A stretch of 64,000 bases of DNA from Candidatus Dadabacteria bacterium (GCA_951812945.1 CATOTB010000001.1:614198-678197); one strand, 5' to 3'; numbered from the stretch's first letter, positions 53,363 through 62,810 are shown. Notes: generated from the letters alone by a model not told the origin. Numbers and translations: made by a program.

Positions 53363-54754
53363 TTATTTTTTGTAAAGCGTCTGTATCACCGTTTCCATCT
53401 TCATTCCCCGCGACCCTTTCACAAGCACTACGTCATCCTCTCCGCACACCTCAAGAAGCAGGGCCGCCGCCTCCTGCGGACTCTTCGCCATGTGACACGC
53501 CGTTTGTCCCCGTACCGCCGATACGAGTGACCGGGAGAATTCTCCCATGGCCACCACCATGTCCAGCCCGAGCTGCGAGATATGCTCCCCGATCAGCTCG
53601 TGCTCCCTCTCGCTGCTTTCTCCGAGCTCCAGCATGTCGCCTAGGACCGCTACGGCTTTTGTTTTGCCGAGGCGGTGGCCGGCAAGTTCGTCAAGCGCCG
53701 CGCGCATTGAGTCGGGATTCGCGTTATACGCGTCGTTTATGATTCTGAAGCCAAACGGGGTGCGGAGAACTTCAAGGCGCATGGCGGAGGGAACATATTT
53801 TTCAAGACCGGCCAGTATCTCGTTCATTCCGCATCCGAGCGAATACCCGAGAGCGGATGCGGAAAGGGCGTTTGAAACGTTGTGAGCGCCTATTCCCTTT
53901 ATCCTTGTTCTGGCCGACTGCTTGCCGATATGTATCGTGAATTCGACGGATTCCATTCCCTCATGGCTGATATCGGCTGCCCTTATGAAAGCCTCCCGGG
54001 AGGCGATTCCATACGTGATCTTCTGGCAGCGCGCGCGGTCGGCTATCTTCGCCACCCAGGGATCGTCAATATTTACGCAGAAAATGTTTTCCTCTCCGAA
54101 ATTCTCAACCAGCTCTCCCTTCGCTCTCGCGACTCCCCCAAGGTCTTTCATCTCTTCCAGGTGGGCTTTGCCTACGGTTGTGATCGTTCCCACATCGGGC
54201 GAGGCCACATCCGCGAGGGTTCTTATCTCCCCGAAAGAGTTCATTCCCATCTCAAGCACGCAGAAGTCGTGCTCTTTCTCCAGTTTCAGCAGGCTGAGCG
54301 GAAGACCTATATGATTGTTGAGGTTGCCGTAGGTGCTGAGCACGTTGCCTGATACCGACAGTATGCTGTGAGTCATGTTCTTGGTCGTGGTTTTTCCGTT
54401 AGAACCCGTAATGGCGGCGACTTTTAAGTCGGGGAACGAATTTCTCCAGTGTCTTGACATCTCAAGGAGGGCTTTCTGCGTGGATTCGACCTTTATTATC
54501 GCGCCGCAGCTATGCCTGGCGTTCCGTATTTGCGGGTGTTTTTCCACTATCGCTCCCACGGAACCCTTTTCAAAGGCTTCGGCGACGTAATCGTGCCCGT
54601 CAAAATTGGGCCCCTCTATGGCGACGAAAAGCTGGTCTCTCTTTATCTTCCTCGAATCGATGGAAACCCCCGAAGCTCCGATCGGCATCTTGCCGCCGAC
54701 GAGACTGCCTCCCGTGGAATCTAGCAGAAAATCAAGGCTGAATCTCAAAGTCAT
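53363..54754 (-). CDS. murF: UDP-MurNAc-tripeptide-D-Ala-D-Ala ligase MurF
   Basis: This 463-residue Mur ligase adds the D-Ala-D-Ala dipeptide. It has the ATP loop ITGSNGKTTTKNM, LEMGMNSFGEIRTLA and the INDAYNANPDSMRAAL signature. It overlaps murE by four bases. D-Ala-D-Ala must come from a ligase encoded outside the window. Confidence 0.96.
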   Translation of the reverse strand: MTLRFSLDFLLDSTGGSLVGGKMPIGASGVSIDSRKIKRDQLFVAIEGPNFDGHDYVAEAFEKGSVGAIVEKHPQIRNARHSCGAIIKVESTQKALLEMSRHWRNSFPDLKVAAITGSNGKTTTKNMTHSILSVSGNVLSTYGNLNNHIGLPLSLLKLEKEHDFCVLEMGMNSFGEIRTLADVASPDVGTITTVGKAHLEEMKDLGGVARAKGELVENFGEENIFCVNIDDPWVAKIADRARCQKITYGIASREAFIRAADISHEGMESVEFTIHIGKQSARTRIKGIGAHNVSNALSASALGYSLGCGMNEILAGLEKYVPSAMRLEVLRTPFGFRIINDAYNANPDSMRAALDELAGHRLGKTKAVAVLGDMLELGESSEREHELIGEHISQLGLDMVVAMGEFSRSLVSAVRGQTACHMAKSPQEAAALLLEVCGEDDVVLVKGSRGMKMETVIQTLYKK

Positions 54755-56247
54755 CTCCTGCCCTTGGCTTCAAGGTATTTTTCCGCGATTTCTCTGTCGT
54801 CAAAATGAATTTTCTCGGTACCGATTATCTGGTAGTCCTCGTGCCCCTTTCCCGCTATGAGGATCGTGTCTCCGCCTCCGGCCTTGTTCACGGCGTGTTT
54901 TATCGCTTCTTCCCTGTCGGCTATTACAACTACCTCTGGGTCCCGGGGTTCTATCCCCTCGGTCATGTCCGCTATTATCCCTTCCGGGTCTTCCGTTCTG
55001 GGGTTATCCGAGGTTATTATCAGCATGTCTGAATATCTGCGTCCTACCGCGGCCATGAGGGGTCGTTTTTTCCTGTCCCTGTCCCCCCCGCAACCCACCA
55101 GGGTAATGAGTCTTTGCGCACAGAAGGGTTTGAGGCACTCGAGCACGTTCTCAAGCGCGTCGGGAGTGTGAGCGTAGTCCACGAAAACATCTATCCCCGA
55201 AGTGTTTTCGATTTTCTCGAGTCTTCCCGGTATCCGCGTGAGTTCACTCAGCGCTCTCCCGGTTGTCCTGGGGGACGAACCGAGAGAGAGGAGCGTTCCG
55301 GTTGCCGCCATCATGTTATAGAGGTTGTGTTTCCCCATGAGTTTTGAGTCAAGTTCCACCTTGCCCCACGGGGTGGCCAGCGTGGCCTTTATGCCTCCCG
55401 AATCAAGCGTGAAATTCTCCGCGAATACAACAGAGTCTTTTTTTTTCGTAGAAAACGTTATTTTCTGACCTTTTTTCGGGACGGATATCCTGTTTGCGAA
55501 AGGATCGTCCGCGTTTATTATCGAGAACACTTCTTTTTTCGCGCTTTTCTCGAGAATTTCCGAGAAAAGCCTTTCTTTGGCCCTGAAGTAATCTTCAAGC
55601 GTCTGGTGATAGTCCAGGTGATCCTGGGTGAGGTTCGTGAATATCGCCGCGTCGAAATGACATCCGTCGACCCTTTTTAGGTCAAGAGCATGCGAGGATA
55701 CCTCGAGCGTGACGTTCGTCACTCCGGCATCTTTCATTTCGCGCAGCATGCTCATGAAAGCGATTGGGTCGGGCGTAGTAAGGGATGCGGCTTCGCCTCT
55801 TCCCATGTATCTGTTCTCTATGGTTCCCAAAAGCCCCGTGTTTATCCCCTCGGCCTCCCAGCCGGCTTCGATCATGTGAGACACCGTGGTTTTTCCGTTG
55901 GTCCCCGTCACGCCCACGACCTTCATTGAGAGGGAAGGGTGGTCGTGGAAATTGGAGGCAACTATGGAGGCCGCGGTCCTTGAGTCAGCTGTTTTCGCTA
56001 CGGGAATCCCAAGACCCCGTATTTCTTCGGAGACTTCCTCGACCAGAAGTGCCGCCGCTCCTTTTTTTACCGCGGAGGCGGCATACGTGTGCCCGTCGGC
56101 AGCTTTGCCCTTGATGGCAATAAAAAGGGAACCTGGTTCCACGTTCTGCGAGTTGAGAGTTATTCCTGTAATTTCCGTATCTCCCGGATTCTGCGATCCA
56201 GTTAACGTTTCGATTCCTGCGTTTTTCAGAACATCTGCCAATCTCAT
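54751..56247 (-). CDS. murE: UDP-MurNAc-dipeptide ligase MurE (meso-DAP type)
   Basis: This 498-residue ligase adds the third stem-peptide residue. It has the ATP loop VTGTNGKTTVSHM, the VSSHALDLKRVDG segment and, near the C-terminus, ITSDNPRTEDP. The DNPR motif marks meso-diaminopimelate rather than lysine as substrate. Four-base overlaps join it to ftsI and murF. Confidence 0.96.
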   Translation of the reverse strand: MRLADVLKNAGIETLTGSQNPGDTEITGITLNSQNVEPGSLFIAIKGKAADGHTYAASAVKKGAAALLVEEVSEEIRGLGIPVAKTADSRTAASIVASNFHDHPSLSMKVVGVTGTNGKTTVSHMIEAGWEAEGINTGLLGTIENRYMGRGEAASLTTPDPIAFMSMLREMKDAGVTNVTLEVSSHALDLKRVDGCHFDAAIFTNLTQDHLDYHQTLEDYFRAKERLFSEILEKSAKKEVFSIINADDPFANRISVPKKGQKITFSTKKKDSVVFAENFTLDSGGIKATLATPWGKVELDSKLMGKHNLYNMMAATGTLLSLGSSPRTTGRALSELTRIPGRLEKIENTSGIDVFVDYAHTPDALENVLECLKPFCAQRLITLVGCGGDRDRKKRPLMAAVGRRYSDMLIITSDNPRTEDPEGIIADMTEGIEPRDPEVVVIADREEAIKHAVNKAGGGDTILIAGKGHEDYQIIGTEKIHFDDREIAEKYLEAKGRR

Positions 56248-58124
56248 ATGTTCTGCTTAAGGGTAAAAGTGCAGTCTGTTCCCCTTCTTATCTTTTTTCC
56301 CGAGGGCGGGTACTGGCTGACCACGTAACCGCTTCCTATGAACTTGACCGAGACCTCCTCCCTCTCCGCCCACTTCATTACGGCTCGCGCGCTTTTGTTT
56401 ACCATGTCCGGCATAACTGTTTCCTCAAACTTTTCCTCGCGTGGAGGTATGCGCATGTAAAACAGGACTTTTTCGGTTATGGACTTGAAAATGGGTGCCG
56501 CGACCATTCCTCCGTAAGTGTGTTTCTTGGGGTTCTCAACAATTACAACGAGGGCCAGACGCGGGTCATCAGCGGGAGCGAATCCGATGAACGACGAAAG
56601 ATATCTGTTTTTGTAATAAGTGCCGGTTTCTGGATTAGGCATTTGCGCGGTGCCTGTTTTTCCGGCGACTCTGTAGCCGGAGATCCTGGCATTTTTGCCC
56701 GTGCCGTTCTCCACCACCTGTTCAAGAATTTCGGTGACCTTGGATGCCGTATCGTAGGAAACGACTCTTTTGAGCACCTCCGGGTTTTTCTGCAGGAGAA
56801 CTTTTCCGTCCGGTGAGACGATTTTCTTCACGATGTAAGGCTTCATAAGGTATCCGCCGTTTGCGATGCTGGAGAGCGCGGCCGCCATCTGGATAGCCGT
56901 TACCGATATTCCCTGCCCGAACGATATGGTCGCCAGTTCTATATCTCCCCATTTTCTGAGGTTCTGTATTCTTCCGCTGGCTTCCCCGGGAAGATCCACT
57001 CCAACCGTCTTTCCGAAACCGAAATTCCTGAGCGAATCGTGAAGTTTTTTCTTTCCCAGAGTCTTTCCCATTTTCCAGGCGCATATGTTGCTTGAATACG
57101 TTATGGTCTCGGAAACCGTCAGAATTCCGTGGCCGTGCACGTCTTTTATTACTTTGGGGCCTACTCTCTGCTTTCCGTTCTCACAGTCATATTCGGTATT
57201 CTCATCCCCCATTTTTTCTTCAAGCAGCGTCGCGGCCAAAAACACCTTGAGCGTCGAGCCGGGTTCAAAGGACATCCATACGGGAAGGTTTTTTCTCGTC
57301 TTCTGGGAGAACTCGCCGAAACGGTTCGGATCAAAAAACGGATAGGAGGCCATGGAGAGTATCTCACCAGTTTGAGGATTTATCAGGAGGGCGGCTCCCC
57401 TATCCGCTTTCATTTCTTTTATACCCTTCTCAAGGGCGGTTTCTGTTATGTGCTGTATATTGGAATCCACTGTAAGCAGCACGTCTTTTCCCTTCGTTGA
57501 CTGCTCTTTTGCGTTAAGCAGGGCGTCGGATATGCGATTTCCCCTGCCATCGGTTCTGATTCTCGCCGTGGCGGGTTTGCCGGCAAGCGTCTTTTCAAAG
57601 CCGTATTCAAGGCCCTCCACTCCTTTAAGATCGATGTTGGTGAATCCAAGCGCCTGTCCGAGCAGGGAACCGTTGGGATAGATTCTTTTCGGTTCTTCGG
57701 CGAAGCCGACCCCGGAAAAACCCAGGGCCTTTATCTTTTTTGCAGTCTCGCGATCCTCACCCCGCTTGATCCATACGAAGGGCTTACCGGAGCGCGCAAG
57801 GCCGAGCACCTTCTTGCGGGACATGCCGAGCGGTTTCGATATTGCCCGTGCGAGTTTGTTCGGGTCCTTTACTTCCTTGGGGTTCAGATAGATTGAAGTC
57901 GCCCATACGCTTGTGGCCAGAGGCTTTTTATTCCGGTCGTACAGGGTTCCCCGTACCGGAGGCATTTTATAAACCCTGCTGTGCTGTTTTTTCGCGCCTG
58001 CGGAGAACTTGTCGCTCTGGAGAACCTGGAGCTCAAAGGACCTGTAGCCCAGAGCCACAAAGAGGCCGGCAATGAAAATCGTGGTAAAATAGAATTTCCA
58101 TCTACCCTTCTTTGAGTTCTTCAT
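56244..58124 (-). CDS. ftsI: Septal transpeptidase FtsI/PBP3 with one PASTA domain
   Basis: This 626-residue class B penicillin-binding protein has a short cytoplasmic end and one membrane anchor (about 11-27). A pedestal domain leads to a transpeptidase domain with SxxK at Ser290-Lys293, SxN at Ser344-Asn346 and KTG at 489-491. Residues about 567-626 form a single C-terminal PASTA domain (MPDMVNKSARAVMKWA ... VVSQYPPSG). E. coli FtsI has none, but PASTA-bearing septal PBPs are known in other phyla. It cross-links septal peptidoglycan with FtsW. Confidence 0.94.
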   Translation of the reverse strand: MKNSKKGRWKFYFTTIFIAGLFVALGYRSFELQVLQSDKFSAGAKKQHSRVYKMPPVRGTLYDRNKKPLATSVWATSIYLNPKEVKDPNKLARAISKPLGMSRKKVLGLARSGKPFVWIKRGEDRETAKKIKALGFSGVGFAEEPKRIYPNGSLLGQALGFTNIDLKGVEGLEYGFEKTLAGKPATARIRTDGRGNRISDALLNAKEQSTKGKDVLLTVDSNIQHITETALEKGIKEMKADRGAALLINPQTGEILSMASYPFFDPNRFGEFSQKTRKNLPVWMSFEPGSTLKVFLAATLLEEKMGDENTEYDCENGKQRVGPKVIKDVHGHGILTVSETITYSSNICAWKMGKTLGKKKLHDSLRNFGFGKTVGVDLPGEASGRIQNLRKWGDIELATISFGQGISVTAIQMAAALSSIANGGYLMKPYIVKKIVSPDGKVLLQKNPEVLKRVVSYDTASKVTEILEQVVENGTGKNARISGYRVAGKTGTAQMPNPETGTYYKNRYLSSFIGFAPADDPRLALVVIVENPKKHTYGGMVAAPIFKSITEKVLFYMRIPPREEKFEETVMPDMVNKSARAVMKWAEREEVSVKFIGSGYVVSQYPPSGKKIRRGTDCTFTLKQNI

Positions 58125-58444
58125 TCTGCCCTTCCAGCAAGCACTACCTCTTCAACGAAAACGACGTCCTTATAAGTGGCGAACCTGAATCCCATTTTCT
58201 TCGCCACAGGTTCCAGGAATTCGGGGGACTTGAGCTTCGAGAGCTCGTAGTTAAGAATCTGACCTTCTTTTATAAGTTCCTTTTCAGTTTCTTTGTTTCT
58301 TGAGATTTCGTAACCGGTTCTTGTGTATTCGATCTTGACGCGCAGAAAGCAAATAGCCGTTACAAACAGGACTCCGAGGATAATCGCGGTGTGCAAGGAA
58401 GACCTTTTCTCTCTTTTTCTCCTTCCGGCAAGTTTTCTTCTCAT
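58121..58444 (-). CDS. ftsL: Cell division protein FtsL
   Basis: This 107-residue protein has a basic start, one transmembrane helix (about 18-36) and a coiled coil (about 45-75) before a short periplasmic tail (LEPVAKKMGFRFATYKD). Sequence conservation in FtsL is low; the call rests on size, topology and its position between rsmH and ftsI. It overlaps ftsI by four bases. Confidence 0.82.
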   Translation of the reverse strand: MRRKLAGRRKREKRSSLHTAIILGVLFVTAICFLRVKIEYTRTGYEISRNKETEKELIKEGQILNYELSKLKSPEFLEPVAKKMGFRFATYKDVVFVEEVVLAGRAE

Positions 58445-58450
58445 TTGCGG

Positions 58451-59431
58451 TTATACCCCCTCTGCTACTCTCATTTTTGAACTTCTCGCCCTGGGATTTT
58501 CCACCAGCTCGCTTTTTCTTGGTCTTACGACCGAGCGGGTCACCCTTCTTATCTGCTGAACCCTTCCGCATGCGCATATGGGAAGATCCGGAGGACAAAC
58601 ACAGGGAGAATCAAGTTTTCTGAACATGTTTTTAACTATTCTGTCCTCAAGCGAGTGGAAAGAGATTATCACCAGCCTCGCTCCCGTATTGAGAATTTTT
58701 ACGGCCTCTTCAATAAAGATCGCCAGGTTGTCGAGTTCGTTGTTAATCGAGATCCGAAGCGCCTGAAAAGTCTTGGTCGCGGGATGCGTTTTTTTGGGGT
58801 GAAATTTTTTCGGGATCGAGTTTGATATTATCGAGGCCAGTTCAAAGGAAGTCTGTATGGATTTTTTGGCCCTGCTTTTCACTATCGAGTTTGCGATTCT
58901 CCGAGAAAATTTCTCCTCACCGTATTTGCTGAGTATGTATTCGAGTTCCTCGCTTTTCATTTCGTTTACAAGATCGTAGGCGGAGAACTGAAGACCCGCG
59001 TCCATTCTCATGTCGAGAAACTCGTTTTTCTTGAAACTGAATCCCTTGCCGCTTCGCTCAAGCTGGAAGGAGGAAATTCCCAGGTCGGCGACGATCCCGT
59101 CCACGTACTCTATCCCCATGGAGTTGACCGTGTTCTTTATGTGTATGAAATTCCTGTTTACCGTCTCCACTTTTTCTGCGTTTGCGGAAAGCCTGCCTCT
59201 TGCAAGAGAGATCGCGGCCTGATCAACGTCCATTCCTATCAGCTTCGATATTGAAGGGTATTCCTTGAGAATCTGCTCGGAGTGTCCGCCGAGACCCACG
59301 GTTGCGTCGACAATGACGGCGCCCTCCGGCAGGTCAAGGTACTCAACCACTTCTCTTGCCATTACCGGAGAGTGGAACTGTTCCTGCGGTTCTGAGCTTA
59401 CGTCCGCGGCTTTCATCTTCTCAGAGTCCAT
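58451..59431 (-). CDS. rsmH: 16S rRNA (cytosine1402-N4) methyltransferase RsmH
   Basis: This 326-residue MraW/RsmH methyltransferase has FHSPVMAREVVEYL, the SAM-site VDATVGLGGHSEQIL, GIVADLGISSFQLE and the C-terminal VVRPRKSELVENPRARSSKMRV. It methylates C1402 in the decoding centre. Its start overlaps mraZ by 11 bases, with translation probably coupled. Confidence 0.96.
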   Translation of the reverse strand: MDSEKMKAADVSSEPQEQFHSPVMAREVVEYLDLPEGAVIVDATVGLGGHSEQILKEYPSISKLIGMDVDQAAISLARGRLSANAEKVETVNRNFIHIKNTVNSMGIEYVDGIVADLGISSFQLERSGKGFSFKKNEFLDMRMDAGLQFSAYDLVNEMKSEELEYILSKYGEEKFSRRIANSIVKSRAKKSIQTSFELASIISNSIPKKFHPKKTHPATKTFQALRISINNELDNLAIFIEEAVKILNTGARLVIISFHSLEDRIVKNMFRKLDSPCVCPPDLPICACGRVQQIRRVTRSVVRPRKSELVENPRARSSKMRVAEGV

Positions 59432-59867
59432 ATCCGGCGAGCACCTCCCTACTCTGTATGAAGTTGTCGAATGCTCCGGAGCCGTTTTCCTTCTCCCAGA
59501 TCTCTTTTGACCAGACCTCTATTTTTTTCAGCATGCCGACCAGAACGACTTCCGTCTCAATGGCGGCGTATGAACGCAGCGACTGGGGAATCAGCACTCT
59601 TCCCTGGTTGTCTACGGGGCAGTCGACCGCGTTTCCCATGAGATATCGTATTGAGGACGTCACCTCACTGTCGGTTATGGAGATCTTTGAGAGCTTCTTT
59701 TCAAGCTCGTTCCATTCTCTCATGGGGTAGGCGATGAGGTAGCGGTCAAAGTTCGTGATTACGAAGGTCTCGTCGGAGTATTTCTTTCTGCAGGTCTCCC
59801 TGAACTTTGAAGGAATGCTGACCCTTCCGGTCTTGGTCATAGTGTGTTCGTATCTTCCTCTGAACAT
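59421..59867 (-). CDS. mraZ: Transcriptional regulator MraZ
   Basis: This 148-residue protein has two SpoVT/AbrB-like DNA-binding repeats (MFRGRYEHTMTKTGRVSIPSKFRE and the DNQGRVLIPQSLR copy near residue 85). MraZ represses the dcw promoter by binding short direct repeats as a ring-shaped oligomer. It is the first gene of the 16.4-kb division and cell-wall cluster. Candidate boxes lie just upstream. Confidence 0.95.
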   Translation of the reverse strand: MFRGRYEHTMTKTGRVSIPSKFRETCRKKYSDETFVITNFDRYLIAYPMREWNELEKKLSKISITDSEVTSSIRYLMGNAVDCPVDNQGRVLIPQSLRSYAAIETEVVLVGMLKKIEVWSKEIWEKENGSGAFDNFIQSREVLAGYGL

Positions 59868-59878
59868 TTTATGCTACC

Positions 59879-59952
59879 TTCTGCCATTGTATGCCAAAAC
59901 ATATCCCTCTCATGCCAATTCATAAATTATAAAAAAACAAGCAAAAAGTCAA
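59879..59952 (-). promoter_or_regulatory. dcw promoter with MraZ-box-like direct repeats
   Basis: On the minus strand TTGACT (59952-59947) and a perfect TATAAT (59931-59926) lie 15 bases apart. Downstream, between the -10 and mraZ, four ten-base units run head to tail from 59918 to 59879: TTGGCATGAG, AGGGATATGT, TTTGGCATAC and AATGGCAGAA. Three carry TGGCA and one GGGAT at about the same phase. MraZ sites in other bacteria are also short G-rich repeats with a ten-base period, so this is a likely autoregulatory operator. Confidence 0.6.
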
Positions 59953-60168
59953 GTAACATTTTGAAATAGTTAATCTTTTCAGCGTGCGTGCGGTAGGAAT
60001 CTAAAACTAGATGTTACTTTAATAATGGAGGCTGCTTGGGCGAGATTTAAGAGAAAATACTATCTGTTGGGTCCGGGATTCCACTTGTTCGCTTATTTTG
60101 TATATACTCTCACCTTAAGACCCGTGGTTCTAGGGGGGTGAGATTCAGTCTGCTTCGCCTGAGGAAAA
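59953..60168 (+). other. Remaining divergent gap between mraZ and DUF4911 genes
   Basis: Together with the promoter region this makes a 301-base gap. A TATACT at 60103-60108 could be a -10 for the plus-strand genes, but no well-spaced -35 was found. Otherwise it is AT-rich sequence without recognisable genes. Confidence 0.4.
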
Positions 60169-60408
60169 ATGTCTGTTTTTTTTATAAAACTTGCGGATAA
60201 AAGTTCAAATGTTCTTTTGCAGGCAATACTCGGCACCTACGGGCACCTGATGTGGGTGAGGACCGAGGTGCCCCAAGAGATGATAGTCAAGGTGATTACT
60301 ACCCCTGGACTTGCTTCGGAAACACGGGGGGTGCTTGAAGCGCTGAGAGGGGAAATAGAGTTTGAGTTTATCGACCCTCCCCAAGGCGATGGTTCGCCGG
60401 AGGGCTAG
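60169..60408 (+). CDS. DUF4911 domain protein
   Basis: This 79-residue protein resembles the short DUF4911 family: LADKSSNVLLQAILGTYGHLMWVRTE followed by IVKVITTPG and a C-terminal strand. The function is unknown. GAGGAAAA precedes the ATG. Its stop is eight bases before the murJ start, so it belongs to the same message. Confidence 0.7.
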   Translation: MSVFFIKLADKSSNVLLQAILGTYGHLMWVRTEVPQEMIVKVITTPGLASETRGVLEALRGEIEFEFIDPPQGDGSPEG

Positions 60409-60415
60409 GATTCTC

Positions 60416-61969
60416 ATGGAAACAAGAGAAGATCATAAGCGCAAATGGGGGCTTGTAGGTTTCCTTACCCTTCTGAGCAGGATCGTCGGATACCTGAGAG
60501 ACGTTGTGGTGGCAGCGCTTTTCGGAGCGGGCTTCCAGACCGATGCCTTCTATGTCGCGTTCCGCATCCCAAACCTGCTGCGCCGCCTTTTCGCCGAAGG
60601 ATCTCTGGCGGCGATTTTCGTGCCCATATTCTCGGAGTATCTTGAATCGGGGGACAGGCGGGGAGCGAAGGACGCCCTGCGTTCCGCGTTTACCGTGCTT
60701 CTCATCATTCTTGTTTTCGTGGTGGTGCTGGGAGTGGTTTTTTCCCCCTGGCTTGTGAAGCTTTTCGCCTACGGATTCGATCAGAAGACTTTCGATCTGG
60801 CGGTCTATCTTAACAGGCTTATCTTTCCCTACGTGCTTTTAATATCTCTAACGGCCCTGGCGATGGGGGTTCTTAACTCCGTAAGGCATTTTTTCGCTCC
60901 AGCTTTTTCTCCGGTTCTTTTCAACCTGTGCATAATAGCAAGCGCCCTGTTTCTTTACAAAGAACTTGAGGTGCCTATCGTTTCTCTCTGCTTCGGGGTC
61001 CTCGGTGGAGGGGTGATGCAGCTGCTGCTACACCTGTTTTATCTTCGCGAGAAAAAATTCATGTTCGGCTTTACGAAGACCCTTAACCACCCCGCAGTCA
61101 GGAGACTCGCGGTGCTCATGTTCCCCCAGCTTTTCGGAATAGCCGTCTACAACCTCAATATACTCGTAAACACCCAGTACGCGTCTTTTATGTCCGAGGG
61201 AACCGTCTCCTATCTCTATTTCGCGGAGAGAATAATAGAGTTTCCTCTCGGGGTGGTGGCCGTTTCCCTGGCGACTGTCATGCTTCCTGCGCTTTCGGGT
61301 CATGCGGCAAGGGGGGATCATGGGGCCTTCGGTGCCGAATACCTCCGCTCGCTCAGGCGCATGCTGTTTATAATGGTGCCCGCAATGGTCGGGATAGTGG
61401 CCTTGAGGGTTCCCCTCTGCAACTTTCTTTACCAGCATGGCGAGTTTGATTACGTGGCGGTCATAAACACTTCCCAGGCCATTCTGGGCTACGGCCTCGG
61501 ACTTTTCGCCGTGGGAGGAATTCGCATCACCGTGCCTGCTTTCTTTGCCCTTCAGGATACAAGAACGCCGGTCAAGGTGGCGTTTTTCTGCTTTCTGCTG
61601 AACGCGGTTTGCGGATTCGTTCTCGGATTCGTGTTTTCGCTTGACCACTTGGGTCTTGCGCTTGCGAGTTCGATTTCTTCGGTGGTGAACTTCGTTCTGC
61701 TGGTCATCCTGCTTAACGGGCGGCTTGGACGTTTTCTCTCCCGCGACATTCTCCTCTTTTCACTCAGGATTCTCGCGATCGCTGTAGTCATGGGTTTTGC
61801 GGTAAGCGCCGTCGCTGGTTTTTCTCCTTGGAGCGAAACCGGTTTTTCTCTTGACAAGGCGCTGGTTATGGCTGCCTCGGTTGGTGTTGGCGTTATACTC
61901 TACTTCCTTCTTGCCAGGCTCATTGGGATAAAAGAAGTGGAGATGTTCTCTTTCATGAAAAAAGGGTGA
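60416..61969 (+). CDS. murJ: Lipid II flippase MurJ
   Basis: This 517-residue MOP-superfamily protein has about 14 membrane helices and the MviN signature LLSRIVGYLRDVVVAALFGAG, AFRIPNLLRRLFAEGS and PVFSEYL-like segment. It flips lipid II to the periplasm for FtsW/FtsI, so it complements the neighbouring dcw cluster. The ATG at 60416 lies just after the DUF4911 stop, with GGAGGG upstream; in-frame starts at 60362 and 60389 would overlap that gene. Confidence 0.94.
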   Translation: METREDHKRKWGLVGFLTLLSRIVGYLRDVVVAALFGAGFQTDAFYVAFRIPNLLRRLFAEGSLAAIFVPIFSEYLESGDRRGAKDALRSAFTVLLIILVFVVVLGVVFSPWLVKLFAYGFDQKTFDLAVYLNRLIFPYVLLISLTALAMGVLNSVRHFFAPAFSPVLFNLCIIASALFLYKELEVPIVSLCFGVLGGGVMQLLLHLFYLREKKFMFGFTKTLNHPAVRRLAVLMFPQLFGIAVYNLNILVNTQYASFMSEGTVSYLYFAERIIEFPLGVVAVSLATVMLPALSGHAARGDHGAFGAEYLRSLRRMLFIMVPAMVGIVALRVPLCNFLYQHGEFDYVAVINTSQAILGYGLGLFAVGGIRITVPAFFALQDTRTPVKVAFFCFLLNAVCGFVLGFVFSLDHLGLALASSISSVVNFVLLVILLNGRLGRFLSRDILLFSLRILAIAVVMGFAVSAVAGFSPWSETGFSLDKALVMAASVGVGVILYFLLARLIGIKEVEMFSFMKKG

Positions 61970-62140
61970 TGCGGGGCCGGGAGGCGTCTTGCCCGGTCTT
62001 CTTGTTCGCCTCCCGGCATTGCGGTATTCTTGGTAAGGCGGGTCAAGGATGCCGATTCAGTTTCCGCATTAAGTGATGTACTCAATGCGGGCTTAGAAAA
62101 GACGCGGCTGTCACCATCGTTAGCAAAAGCAACAAGGCTT

Positions 62141-62752
62141 ATGGATGAACTTAAGACCCTGAGTCAGCAAGCGCTTGAGGCGCTCAGGGAAAAATACGAA
62201 TATACCTTGGAGATGTTTCCCGATTCCGACTCGCTTCTTGCGCTGGCGGAGGTTTGTCTTGCGCTTGGGGAAGTAACTAGGGCGAGACGGGCGGTTTCCG
62301 ATTTTACGGAGAAAAAAGGTGATAGCAGCCGGGCGAGACTTATTCTGGCCAGGGTGCATCTTATGTGCTGGAATGCCGCTGCTGCTGAGGATGAACTCAA
62401 AAAAGCGCTTTCTCTGGATCACCGGAACACTCAGGCTTCAGACCTGTTGATACATATATACAAAAGCGCGGGCAGAAAAGCCGACGCCTTCAGAGTCGCC
62501 CTGTCGCCAGTTCCGGATCCATGGCGCCGGAGGGATGATACTAGGAAACCTGAAGAGCCTTCCCCAGAGCCGGAGGAGAAGAGCAAACCGCAAGCCGGAG
62601 TCTTCGAGACGGACACGATGCTTAATCTCTACGTTTCCCAGGGACTTTACGAAGACGCTCTGGGGATAGTTGAAGTTCTCTGCGAGATGGAACCCGAAAA
62701 CCCGGTTTACAGAAACAAACGAGAAGAGATAAAGGCTCTTCTCGGCAAGTAG
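62141..62752 (+). CDS. TPR-repeat protein of unknown function
   Basis: This soluble protein of about 203 residues has tetratricopeptide-like helix pairs: SLLALAEVCLALGEVTRARRAVSDF, ARLILARVHLMCWNAAAAEDELKKAL, ASDLLIHIYKSAGRKADAF, and a last YVSQGLYEDALGIVEVL unit. A Pro/Glu-rich linker (PEEPSPEPEEKSKP) separates the last unit. It has no signal peptide. The ATG at 62141 has a weak AAGG upstream; the frame is open back to a TTG at 62030, and those 37 extra residues may or may not be translated. Confidence 0.65.
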   Translation: MDELKTLSQQALEALREKYEYTLEMFPDSDSLLALAEVCLALGEVTRARRAVSDFTEKKGDSSRARLILARVHLMCWNAAAAEDELKKALSLDHRNTQASDLLIHIYKSAGRKADAFRVALSPVPDPWRRRDDTRKPEEPSPEPEEKSKPQAGVFETDTMLNLYVSQGLYEDALGIVEVLCEMEPENPVYRNKREEIKALLGK

Positions 62753-62810
62753 CGCCCTCGTCTGGTTTTTTTCAGCCTTTTAATTATCATTACTCCCGGT
62801 ACTTTGTCCC

